From assembly GCA_001606155.1 (NCBI GenBank), contig LODT01000021.1, positions 558,001-622,000 of the forward strand: DNA of 64,000 nucleotides, written 5' to 3'. Positions 1-9,948 of the stretch are shown here, one piece after another. The notes under the pieces are model-generated. The model had not been told where the DNA came from, ran no database searches, and was given only the letters and a program-made list of their open reading frames with translations. Within the stretch, counting starts at the first letter, position 1; the number at the start of each line of letters is the position of its first letter. This DNA is from Tieghemostelium lacteum (taxonomy: Eukaryota > Evosea > Eumycetozoa > Dictyosteliales > Raperosteliaceae). The position numbers and the translations under genes were made by a program.

Positions 1-1
1 A

Positions 2-1582
2 GAACTGAAACCTCATTCATTGAATCACCTTAATAGGGATACAATATCCGATGGCGTACCTCATGATTTAACATACTATCTTAAATCATGTCTATTGATA
101 TTCTTGATATCGAATCTTGGATATAGTACATTCTTTTCATATACATCTCCGGAGGCTTTATCTCATACCTTTTGTAAGTATTTAGATTGTGAATAGACTA
201 GGTTCTTTGATTTTCTAATATTAGGTTTGAAAGATGAAAGATTTCAAATTACAGCAAATCAATTTGGAAGTTTATTTACAATTTATGCAGCACCTAACAC
301 AGTTATGGTTTTTTTAAGTGGTGTAGTAATTGATATGGTTGGTGCTAGTAGAGTTAGTTTGGTATTGACATTGATTGTAACATTGTCGACATTGGTAGGT
401 GCGTTGTCAGTACCAAATTTTACAGTAATGTTGGTTTCTAGATTTCTATTGGGATTTGCAGGAGAGTCTTTGGTGGCATGTTCGAATACTATAATGTCAA
501 AGACATTTCCTTCTAGACATTTACCAATATGTATTGGTATGCTGGTAGGTTGGATATACTCTGCCAATTTATTGTCACTCCTCTTGCTACCAGCACTGAA
601 TAAATCCATAGGCTTTAGATGGAGTCTATGGGTTATATTCTTTGTTGCCGCACTTGGATTGTCACTGAATATCATCTACCTTTTATGTAAAAATAAACTT
701 GTAAAAATAGATAAAACCTCCCAAGTCATACTTTTGGAAAATCTCAAAAATGGGGTTGAAAAAGATGGTGCTAATGCTGATGAAGATATGGTCATTGAAG
801 AAGAGTTTAACGATAACAGTTCAAATGTCTCAAGTACATCTTCTCTAACACCAACACTATCCATTAGAGTTATAGTAAGAAAATGTCTATCCATTCTATC
901 TCAATTCAAAGAAATTATAATTCAAATTCCTGCTAGAATGTGGGTTATCATTGGTATTGTATTTTTTGGGTATATTGGGTTATTTGGATTGGCCATTATT
1001 GGACCTAGTTTCCTGGGTGAGAAATATGGATTCAATGAACAAACAGCTGCATTGATATTGTCTAGCGAGACTATATGTTCAGCAGTATTCTCACCAATAT
1101 GTGGTATACTAATTGGAAGATTCTCAAAGAAGATACCAATTCTAATGTTTTCAGTGATATTGATGGCACTAGGACTACTGTTACTAGTAACAACTAATGT
1201 GTTCCCTTTATATTGGATAATAATCATTGGTATTGGATATGCAATTCTCAATACTACAGTAGTTTCAAGTTTACCACTATTCATTCCAGATTCTATTCTG
1301 GGTACTTGTTATGGTCTAGTTGGAACCTCATACAATATGGGTTTGGTGGTATTTCCAACTATTTTAGGAACACTCAGAGAAAGTAGTGGATCATATACCC
1401 TGTCATTTTATGTATTAGTAGCAAGTTGCACAATGACTGCATTCTTAATTGCACTTTTAAAAATATTTGATTTAAAGTCACCAATAGAAACAAGATTAGA
1501 TGTTCCATCAACTTTATTTAAATCATTACAAAATGAAAAGAATAAAAGTGGCAATAAACCAACTAGCTATTCTCATCATTGA
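2..1582 (+). CDS. MFS transporter, MFSD1-like (5' end outside window)
   Basis: C-terminal part of a major facilitator superfamily carrier. The frame is open from base 2, so the start codon lies upstream. Exon 1 ends at 173 (donor GTAAGT at 174) and the next exon runs 225-1582, giving ...ALSHTFCLKDERF across the junction. The stretch FGSLFTIYAAPNTVMVFLSG followed by a second hydrophobic helix resembles the MFSD1 lysosomal dipeptide carrier, where a similar Y(S/A)xPN motif follows the first helix. About eleven hydrophobic helices are visible, with a long acidic, Ser-rich cytosolic loop (around residues 230-265 of the visible part) between the two six-helix halves. The substrate cannot be read from sequence. 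The lysosomal location is inference from the family. Any other MFS subfamily with the same fold remains possible. Confidence 0.8.
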
Positions 1583-1787
1583 TTTGAACAATGGTTTTAA
1601 TCAAAAATACCAGATAAATTAACAACATTATCTTGTTGTTTTAAGTTATTATGTATTACCAATTTCTCAGGTAAACTTAATATATTCTCTTTTTTAAACT
1701 TTTGAACATTAATCTAAAAGTGTGGGGTAGGGTGTAATGTGGTTAGTATATACATATTTATAAAAGTAAATGGAGAATAATTATATA

Positions 1788-4700
1788 TTATATACATACT
1801 CCTACAATATCATTTAGTAAGGATTTGAAAAGAGATCTTTGAATTTTATCAGATTTCTTATCTTGTAGATCACGACTGAGTTTTTCAACGACTGAGTGAT
1901 TTACATTTGGAAGTGTCAGTAAGACGCCTTGTGGATATTGATTTGGCATACCATGTAATTTAATGTAGATTTCTTTAATGAGTGTAATGAGATTATTGTT
2001 TTGTTCGATATCGGGGTTATTAGATATTGCTTTAATGGCGGTTGCAAACATATCTTCACCTATGAGTTTATGTAATGTTGAATCAGATGCATCTACAAAG
2101 GTGTCTAGAATAGTAGTTGTCATTTTAAAGACTCTTTTAACAAGTCCACCATCACCTGTTTGTAGACAATATGCAAGAGCATAGATAAAAGGTACCATTA
2201 TATCATTATTTTTGAAAAGTTGTGGTGTTTGTAAAAATGTGGATATCCATTGAAGATACTCACTAGTCATATCTTTGAGAATTCTGTCGTCTACAATCTC
2301 GTGTTTTTCTTCTCCTTCGTGATGATGTACTGGAGCTTGTTGAGGTAACAGTTGAGGTTGCTGTTGTTGTTTACGTGCTATAATAGAGTCCCACCCTGAT
2401 TTTATTCTATTGAAAAACAGTGTGAGAACCATTGGAAGAACAGGCTGGAAGACCTCAGCCATCAACTTTACAGGTGTGCATTTGATGAGATTAGGTAAAA
2501 CCATTTTAGCCATAATCTTCAAATGACGATTTTCTATAAATTCCAAATGAGAGAACACCGATTCAATCAAGTAATTTGAGAGATTCGATATGGAGTATAG
2601 CTCATCGGCATGCGTGAATCCGTTACCTATAATCTCATAGCAACTCTCTCTGATGCCGTCCAAAAGGTTTCTTGAAAATGTGAGGTTTTCAGACTCGGTT
2701 TTGTTGTCCTTGTGGTACTCATGACCCATCATAGGCACCAACACAGCCTCATTAAGATGGAATATAGTGTGATAGGTAGGATGTACTTTCTGTTTCATTA
2801 CAGGGTCCCATAGAGCATGTAGAGTTCTGTTCAGTGCCAGTAGATTCGGAAATATGTCTTTTACAAAGTGACTTATAGGGTACTTGCCCTGGTAGCTTAT
2901 ACCATTGGAGATGAAGGGTAGGTAACCATCGGATTCTGATCCGCTGTTGGTGTTAATGTTGGAAGGAATTACAGATTTTTTCCAAAAAGTTCCAAGAGTT
3001 GAAATGATAAAGTTAAATGTTCTCCGTCTACGAACATAGGGGTCATTGTGGGATATTGTTTGTTGTTGTGGTTGGGTTGTTGGACTGGGTTGGTCGAATC
3101 CTAGGTAGAGTATCAACTGCTCTGGTGATTGTACGGCTTGGTTGTAATCACTACTGTTCCATTCCTTTAGAATAGGTGCGAGTATCTCTTTGTAGAAGTC
3201 TAATGTCTGAGCGTAGTTAGGTTGATGGTTACAAAATGAGATAAACAAGTGGTATCCCATAACCTTTTCATTATCCGTCAAGAGGTTTTGTTGGAAAAGT
3301 TGGAGAATGGAGGTGTAGATAAACTCCATAAACGGTGTTAACTGGTTAGGAATCTCAGAGGAAAGTTTAATTAAACTTGCTATAGCTCTACGACGTGTAT
3401 GTAGAGAATTAGATGAAATTCCGCTGACGAATCCCATAGAGGTATCGACGTTATCTGTCTGTGCATTAGTGTATTTAATCAATGGAAGTACCTTTGCTAA
3501 GATAAACTGAATAATCTCTGGATGTTTGCCATAGTACAATGTAAAGCATGACAGACAATCAATTTGAAATGATGTTATATTAGGATCACTTGAAACCAAG
3601 TCAATAAGACACTTTAACACTTGTTCTGTAAGTTTCTTAACTTGATCATTATCGTAAAGTTCCTTATCGCAAGTAGAGACAACAGTCTCCAATGCAAAAT
3701 GGTGGGATTCTATAACCATGGTTTGGTCATGGCTGAGTGTAATGTTGGGATTTGGTTTGATACTTTCCATAACCTCCCCAATTCTCTTTGCTACAAACAT
3801 GTAGGATTTCTCTTGATTGATGTGTGTAAGACTCTTGATTAATGATAGTATATTAGCACGAATTTGTGCATAGAAATTAGACCATTCCTTTGTAGTACTG
3901 AAATCGTATGCTGAGAATTTAGATTGGGGACAACTTGTCTCCTTCTCAGGGTCACCAACTCTCACTAGTTTATTCAACAAAATGTCTAGTAAAACTTGAT
4001 AAACTTGATCTCTAGTGAAATCTGATGGCATGAGTTGAAACATTTGAGGATTGGAATCAAATACAGAGTTGTTCTTTAAAAACAGCTGCCAGAAGCCAAT
4101 GGTATGACTACTTAGTAGAATACCAGGATGCTGAAGTAAATCAATCATCATTTTCAAATAGGCTGGATAGTTTGCTGGAAAAGGCTTGAAATTCTCATTG
4201 CTATTCAAATGATGTGTTCCAATCAGATTGAGTAGCAATGCAATCTTTTTATGAAATGTATAGTCATCCTCGTCATTGACCTTGACTGTTATCGATTGCC
4301 ACATAGGTTCAATGTTCTGAAATGGTGTTTGCAAGAGTTCGAGTTTCTCATCTGGACGTGACTTTCTGTCAACCCATAGTAAAAGGTTATCAGCAGCCAA
4401 CAATCTAAATGGAGGATCATGAAGTAGTTGAATGAATATAAAATCAAGTTTGTGACTATAAATGATTTTGACAGGTATCCAATCAATGTATGCTTTAACA
4501 GTCTCCAAAAGACTACTTAAGAGATGGTTGTTGGTAACTAGTGTGACATTGGATTTATAGATTCTATAGTGTTTCTCTAAAAGTGCAAAAAAATAGTCAA
4601 AAAGTGATTGAACGGCGTGGTTGATGCCAGCCATTAGATCTTTTCTTCTCTGGTCTGTTAGATTGTTGGTAGTAGTTGAAGTAGATTCAAAAATAATATC

Positions 4701-5171
4701 GTGTGGCAGTTGTCTAAAGATTGCCAACACCATCTCAGTTTGGGTATCTGAGGTTTTAGATATGACAATTAAAGATTCCAATAGATTAATCCATTTCTGA
4801 GGCCAATCACGTTTGATTATCTCTACTATTATAGTCACCATCTTTTCTCTGATAAACTTTTGTTCGTTAGGTTGGAAGCCTGACATTAAATTCAAAATCT
4901 CTGATTTCAATAACTCCTTATCCGATTCCACTGACGAGTACCATTTAAATTTAATTATATTCTCAATGAGATGTAATGCAAAATGCTTCACATAGTCATT
5001 GTATTGTATACCTGATTTCAATATATGTATAGCAAAGAGTGAACAGTTATCCCTGTTTTTAATCTCTTCCAAATACACTTGCGCACTCTGTCTAATCTCA
5101 TTACTACTAGTTGAAGAATGTAATGATTCTAATGCTTTCACAATACTATTTATTTCATCATTAAAATTCAT
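1788..5171 (-). CDS. xpo5: Exportin-5-like karyopherin
   Basis: Single-exon nuclear export receptor of 1127 residues. Exportin-5 is a HEAT-repeat importin-beta relative that carries pre-miRNA and other structured RNA out of the nucleus with Ran-GTP. The N-terminal region YVKHFALHLIENIIKFKW and the later MVTIIVEIIKRDWPQKW match the exportin-5 pattern (human VKHFGLQILEHVVKFRW and IVVEMIKREWPQHW). The rest is helical repeat with a Gln-rich insert near residue 930 and a Thr/Gln-rich insert near 690. I chose the Met at 5171 because the 53 codons before it are a low-complexity Phe/Ile-rich leader in A/T-run DNA and the family begins near MNFNDEINSIVKALE. The length is close to human XPO5 (1204). 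Its head faces the MFS gene at 5952 across a 780-base shared upstream region. Confidence 0.9.
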   Translation of the reverse strand: MNFNDEINSIVKALESLHSSTSSNEIRQSAQVYLEEIKNRDNCSLFAIHILKSGIQYNDYVKHFALHLIENIIKFKWYSSVESDKELLKSEILNLMSGFQPNEQKFIREKMVTIIVEIIKRDWPQKWINLLESLIVISKTSDTQTEMVLAIFRQLPHDIIFESTSTTTNNLTDQRRKDLMAGINHAVQSLFDYFFALLEKHYRIYKSNVTLVTNNHLLSSLLETVKAYIDWIPVKIIYSHKLDFIFIQLLHDPPFRLLAADNLLLWVDRKSRPDEKLELLQTPFQNIEPMWQSITVKVNDEDDYTFHKKIALLLNLIGTHHLNSNENFKPFPANYPAYLKMMIDLLQHPGILLSSHTIGFWQLFLKNNSVFDSNPQMFQLMPSDFTRDQVYQVLLDILLNKLVRVGDPEKETSCPQSKFSAYDFSTTKEWSNFYAQIRANILSLIKSLTHINQEKSYMFVAKRIGEVMESIKPNPNITLSHDQTMVIESHHFALETVVSTCDKELYDNDQVKKLTEQVLKCLIDLVSSDPNITSFQIDCLSCFTLYYGKHPEIIQFILAKVLPLIKYTNAQTDNVDTSMGFVSGISSNSLHTRRRAIASLIKLSSEIPNQLTPFMEFIYTSILQLFQQNLLTDNEKVMGYHLFISFCNHQPNYAQTLDFYKEILAPILKEWNSSDYNQAVQSPEQLILYLGFDQPSPTTQPQQQTISHNDPYVRRRRTFNFIISTLGTFWKKSVIPSNINTNSGSESDGYLPFISNGISYQGKYPISHFVKDIFPNLLALNRTLHALWDPVMKQKVHPTYHTIFHLNEAVLVPMMGHEYHKDNKTESENLTFSRNLLDGIRESCYEIIGNGFTHADELYSISNLSNYLIESVFSHLEFIENRHLKIMAKMVLPNLIKCTPVKLMAEVFQPVLPMVLTLFFNRIKSGWDSIIARKQQQQPQLLPQQAPVHHHEGEEKHEIVDDRILKDMTSEYLQWISTFLQTPQLFKNNDIMVPFIYALAYCLQTGDGGLVKRVFKMTTTILDTFVDASDSTLHKLIGEDMFATAIKAISNNPDIEQNNNLITLIKEIYIKLHGMPNQYPQGVLLTLPNVNHSVVEKLSRDLQDKKSDKIQRSLFKSLLNDIVGVCI

Positions 5172-5951
5172 TTGTACAAACTTTTTGAATGAAATGTGTT
5201 TAGCAAAATGATATTTTTTTAAATGAAAATGAAATGAAAAAAAATTAAAAAAAAAAGAGTAAATAATTATAATTATATAGAGAAGTGATCTGATTCTTGG
5301 ATATAGATTTACAAGAAAACTTGAATTCAAGTTTTTTTTTTATTTATTTAAAAAAAGTATGACTGATCGGTAAATGGATCAATTATAACTTCGGTCATAA
5401 CATTGAAAGAAAAGTTAAGTTCCAGGTCAATAAAACATCTTCCCAGAGACTTTTCAGACAATATCTGGCACTCTCGATCGGCATTGGGATTATCGTCATA
5501 TCAGTCAGAAAAACGTTCAAGGTTTGATCATAAGTAAAGCAAAGTTAATTCATTTTACTACACAAAGTCACAGGTTATGAGGTTTTTCAAAATTTAGACT
5601 GATATACTTCTTTCGTTTTTTTTAATAACACATTTTTACATATTTATGGAAAATAAAAATTTTATTTAGATTTATTATATTCATTATTATAAATAAATAT
5701 TCTTTATCTTATTTTAAAAGAATATTAATGAATTATATCTTGATTTTGAATATACTAAATTATTTGAATTTTGTATACACCATCTAATTCCCCCCATTTT
5801 CACACTGTTGTAAAATTGGCAAAGAAAATTTTGACATTAAGAAAAAAAAAGTAATCTTGCAAAGAACGATTTGTCCAAAATATAATGATTTGTTGTTAAA
5901 AGAAATTAAGTGAGAGAGATAGAGGAAAAATATATATATATATAATATAAA
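5172..5951. promoter_or_regulatory. Divergent upstream region
   Basis: It separates the start codons of the exportin gene and the MFS gene at 5952. The outer parts are A/T runs. The middle (about 5357-5590) is much richer in G+C and is listed separately as a possible RNA gene. A (TA)n run sits just before the MFS start (about 5931-5950). Confidence 0.5.
5357..5590. ncRNA. Possible structured non-coding RNA (strand unsure)
   Basis: An island of roughly 35-42% G+C, counted by eye, stands in flanking DNA of perhaps 10-20%. It has no open frame of note. Its left end has a nine-pair stem: TATGACTGA (5358-5366) with TCGGTCATA (5391-5399), including one G-U pair. On the minus strand, TTTCCATAAA ending near 5645 is close to the CCCATAA upstream element of Dictyostelium small RNA genes, and about 60 bases downstream of it the richer segment begins, which would favour a minus-strand transcript. 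I could not match it to U1, U2, U3, SRP, RNase P or MRP signatures. A decayed gene or a regulatory block is the alternative. Confidence 0.25.
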
Positions 5952-7790
5952 ATGATACCAGTTGGCAATCAACAAGAGGATATAAATAATACAAGTACCA
6001 TTATAATAACATCAGAGAGAGCACCAATTGATAGTGATGGTGCGAATAATGATATACAATTGATAGGAAGAGATGAAGATATAGAAGTTCAAACAGTAGC
6101 AGTGGTAGAACAAACCACACCAATACCCAAAATTAAAATTTTAGCAATTTTCATTATAATGCTTTGTGATGCCATCAATGCAGTTTCAATCTATCCCTAT
6201 GTGAATTTTATGGTAAAGAGTTTTAATTTGACTGAGAATGAAAAGGTTTTAGGTTACTATGTGGGGGTTTTGGCGAGTTCTTATTATGCCTCACAGTTAT
6301 TTAGTTCATTTTTCTGGGGATGGTTTTCAAATCGTTATGGAAGACGTCCTGCTGTTTTGTGTGGTCTTGTAGGTGCCATGGTGAGTCTCTTTGGATTTGG
6401 AATTTCAAGACACTATGGAATGGCTATATTTTTTAGATTTACATCGGGATTGTTGAATGGAAATGTTTCAGTTGCCAAGACTATGTTGTCTGAGATTACT
6501 GATAGTTCTAATCAGGCAAGGGCTTTTTCATTTATTGGTTTGTCATGGTCGATTGGTGGAATTGTTGCACCTTTGATTGGAGGTGTTACTAGTAACATTT
6601 GTAGTCAATCGAAGATTTCTATTAATCCTAGTTCTATAGTCTGTCAATACCCATATTTACTTCCAAATCTAATTTGTATCGCATTGTCTATGATTGGGTT
6701 GATACTTGCAATTATATATTTACAAGAGACAATTTCATTCAAGATTAATACAAAGAAGAAAAAGAGTGGAGGTGTAGTGGCTGGTTTAAAGTCACTGTGG
6801 AGTAAGATTAGTGGTTGGAAACCAACTCATCAACCTTTAGTTGAAAACGAGGTTGGGAGTGTAAATGAAGATGATGGCTTAGGAAATCTAAAGAAGATAA
6901 GTTCAATGGATATGGATATATTCGGATTGGAGGAATTGGAGAGAAATGAATTGGAAGATGATTTAGATGACTCTGATGACGATTACTCAGAAGGTCCTAG
7001 ATCAGTGTGGGAATTGATTAAAGATAAACCAGTGTTATACTCATGTGTAATCTATGCACTCTTGGGTTTCATGTTCACTATATTTGATGAATGCTTCCCA
7101 TTGTATAGTGCTATTACAAGAAGTGTTAATCCAGATACTGGAAAACTTGAAGGCGGAGGATATGGTTTCACTAGTGTCAACATTGGACTTATTCAATCAT
7201 GTTCAGGTCTATTTGCACTTTTTATTCAAACTTTTATATTCCCACCAATGGTCAGAAAAACTGGACTTGTAAATGCTTTTAAACTGTCAATGATTATTGT
7301 TTTACCATCTTGGATACTGTTGCCTTCGCTTAGTAACATGACAGTCTTGCAGTATGGTGAAACTGAAGTTCAGCATACTACCCTATTTTGGTGTTTACTG
7401 TTCCCTTCTTATATGTTCCAAGCCTTTGCAGGTGAGATTTCATTCATTAGTATCATTATCATGATCTCCAATTCAGCATTACCCAAAGACATTGCATTGG
7501 TGAATTCAATAGGTATGTTTTTGGTATCCATTTCCAGAACACTTGGACCCACTATTGGTAGTTCCATACTAGCATTTTCACTCAGTCATGATTTTCCATT
7601 CCCACTAGACTATCGATTTATATTCGTTTTACAATTTATATTTTGTGTTGGTATACTTCTACTGGCACACTTTGTCCTACCACTAACACTTAACCATACC
7701 AAAGAAAAGAGTATACTACTCAGCGAATATAATATAAAAAAGGAGATTTCCGAAAAAGATCTAAAAGAATTAGACAGTAATAAAATATAA
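5952..7790 (+). CDS. MFS transporter, ZIFL/TPO-type
   Basis: Intronless 612-residue major facilitator carrier. An acidic N-terminal tail of about 65 residues precedes the first helix (ILAIFIIMLCDAINAVSIYP). The helix 2-3 loop carries the MFS signature as WGWFSNRYGRRPAVL, followed by FRFTSGLLNGN and SEITDSSNQARAFSF, a set seen in fungal and plant TPO1/ZIFL-like transporters. The central loop (about residues 275-355) is long, with Lys-rich then Asp/Glu-rich stretches. About twelve hydrophobic helices are visible. Zinc-chelator or drug/proton antiport is the usual activity in this family, but the substrate here is unknown. The ATG at 5952 is preceded by AAAA, the usual dictyostelid start context. 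It is not a recent duplicate of the carrier at 2-1582. Confidence 0.85.
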   Translation: MIPVGNQQEDINNTSTIIITSERAPIDSDGANNDIQLIGRDEDIEVQTVAVVEQTTPIPKIKILAIFIIMLCDAINAVSIYPYVNFMVKSFNLTENEKVLGYYVGVLASSYYASQLFSSFFWGWFSNRYGRRPAVLCGLVGAMVSLFGFGISRHYGMAIFFRFTSGLLNGNVSVAKTMLSEITDSSNQARAFSFIGLSWSIGGIVAPLIGGVTSNICSQSKISINPSSIVCQYPYLLPNLICIALSMIGLILAIIYLQETISFKINTKKKKSGGVVAGLKSLWSKISGWKPTHQPLVENEVGSVNEDDGLGNLKKISSMDMDIFGLEELERNELEDDLDDSDDDYSEGPRSVWELIKDKPVLYSCVIYALLGFMFTIFDECFPLYSAITRSVNPDTGKLEGGGYGFTSVNIGLIQSCSGLFALFIQTFIFPPMVRKTGLVNAFKLSMIIVLPSWILLPSLSNMTVLQYGETEVQHTTLFWCLLFPSYMFQAFAGEISFISIIIMISNSALPKDIALVNSIGMFLVSISRTLGPTIGSSILAFSLSHDFPFPLDYRFIFVLQFIFCVGILLLAHFVLPLTLNHTKEKSILLSEYNIKKEISEKDLKELDSNKI

Positions 7791-8510
7791 ATATTTACAA
7801 TAGAATATAATTAAATTCTAATTTTAATGAATAATTATGATATCATAGTTCTGGTGGCGAAAAGTCTTTATAATTCCGTATAGTGTTAAAGATATTAATT
7901 TTAATTTTTTTAAACATAAATTTAAACTTAGATTTTTTAATTTGATTGAGTAAGTTTTAAAAATCACGGGTCCATCTCCCGCCTTCCCTTTTAAAAATTT
8001 TTTTTTTTTTTTTAATTTTATTTTTTTATTGTTTATCTCTATCTTTACATTGTGTGTGTTTAACACATTTTAGTGCGTGCTATTTTAAACAGTAATTTAA
8101 TATCTGTTTTTTTATTTTTTTGTAATATAATACATAATCAATCTACAAAAAAAATAATTTGTATTATATTAGACTAGCTATCAAGTGTATTTGTTTCTCA
8201 TAGAATTGTTTCATCGAATTCAATAACTTATAGGTTTTGAAATTTGTATCATTGTGTTTTTTTTTTTTAATTCGATCACATACTCCTCACCACCTCACAC
8301 ATACACTTACAATAATAAGAGGATTATTAATATAGATTTTTTAAAAATAGAAACACTTCTTAATATTTTCCTATAAAAAAAAACACTTAAACAATCAATA
8401 TCATTGAATTTTTGTAAGGTTCAAAAGGTACTTTATCATATTAAAACAACAAAACACAACAATATATATATATATACAAAAATAGATATAGTTTATCAAT
8501 ATTATAAAAA
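7791..8510. other. Intergenic, A/T-rich
   Basis: 3' flank of the MFS gene and 5' flank of the kinase. It contains long T runs (about 7997-8032 and 8255-8270) and a short (TA)n run at 8462-8475. I see no gene here. Confidence 0.6.
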
Positions 8511-9654
8511 ATGTCTAAAGGATCAGTATACGATAACTATGATATTACTGAAATCATTGGAGAGTATGTATATTATATTCTTATAAAAGTAAGAAGTTAA
8601 TCTAACTTTGTTTAATGTGGACAACATGAACAGAGGTACCTATTCAACAGTGACAGTAGCAACACAAAAACGTAATAAAGAGAAATATGCCATTAAAATT
8701 ATAAGTAAAGAGATACTTTGTACCAAACAAAAAAGAGAGATGGTCGACTGGGAAATATCTATTCTATCCAAATGTTCTCATCCACATATAGTGGATTTTA
8801 TAGAGTATTTTGAATCGGATGAGGATATATGTTTAGTTTTAGAGTGGATACCTAACGGAGATCTATTTGATCGAATTGTTAAAGGAGGTGTATTCACAGA
8901 GGAACAAGCACGTATGACAATGAAATCCATTCTTTCGGCGGTTGAGTATCTACATGATAAATCATTAGTTCACAGAGACCTCAAACCGGAGAATATTCTA
9001 TTCAATTCAGAGGATGGCGATATAAAATTGGCTGATTTTGGCCTATCGAAATACTATGATGAATCAGAGGGTATGGATACCGAGACCTCTGGTCAATGCG
9101 GAACACCGATGTACCATGCTCCTGAAATTGCCTCAAAAAAGATATATAGAAAGGGTGTAGATATGTGGTCAGCTGGATGTATTTTATATTTTATTTTATT
9201 TGGCAGACCGCCATTTTATGGTGACGATGAATCTCAGATTTATAAATTAGTATCACAAGGTGATTGGTCATTTCCCGAAGATAATGATCAACAGATATCC
9301 GATGAAGTAAAGGACATAATTAAATGTTTATTGGAACAGGATCCCAATAAAAGACTGACTGCAAAAGATGCATTAGAGCATCCTTGGATACTTGGTGAAC
9401 GACATTATTCACCATTACTACATAGCTCACTTCCAAAATCTCAATCAAATCACTCTATATCGATAGATTTAAGTAGTAGTAATGGTAGTAAAATTTCAAT
9501 TTCTTCTTCCAACTCTTCACAAGACCTTTCATTACGTTCATCCAATACCAATCCAATTCAAATTAAGAAAACCAGTCTACTGAGATCAAGTTTAAATACA
9601 AGTGTTGATTTGTTTAGATTTGCAAATGGTACACCACCTACTTCTAAATCTTAA
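8511..9654 (+). CDS. CaMK-family Ser/Thr protein kinase
   Basis: Two exons, 8511-8563 and 8634-9654, give 357 residues. The junction restores the glycine loop as IIGEGTYSTV. Other kinase landmarks are YAIKIISKE (Lys39), a Glu in the C helix, LVHRDLKPENILF, LADFGLSKYY, GTPMYHAPEIA and GVDMWSAGCILYFILFGRPPF. The insert TETSGQCGTP and the subdomain order place it in the CaMK group, near CaMK1 or the myosin light chain kinases of Dictyostelium. After the domain (about residue 280) comes a Ser-rich tail of about 75 residues with no clear calmodulin-binding helix, so calcium control is uncertain. Substrates are unknown. Confidence 0.9.
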
Positions 9655-9948
9655 TAATAATAGTCCCCTTAAACATATAATAGTACAAATATTGATAACT
9701 TATGTGATCAACTTTAACGAAAACCCATTTTGTAAAATAAACACAATTTAACACACCCACTTCTAGAGACAATTTGCAATAATTATGCAAAACTCTGGTA
9801 ACTATATATATTCTATATATCTATTACAAAATTAACAAAAAAAGAAAGTTTATTCAATCTCTTTCTCTCATTGTTGAATTATACTTTATGGATAATAAAA
9901 AAAATGTGAATGTTCATGATGAAATTGAATACACTTCAATTTTAATGA

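Noticed and set aside
283-1284. Three minus-strand frames under the first MFS gene
   Set aside because: The plus strand carries a continuous membrane-transporter frame with clear helices; the antisense frames match nothing.
7824-8066. Lys-rich minus-strand frame of 80 codons
   Set aside because: Made by T runs in intergenic DNA. No plausible start context or domain.
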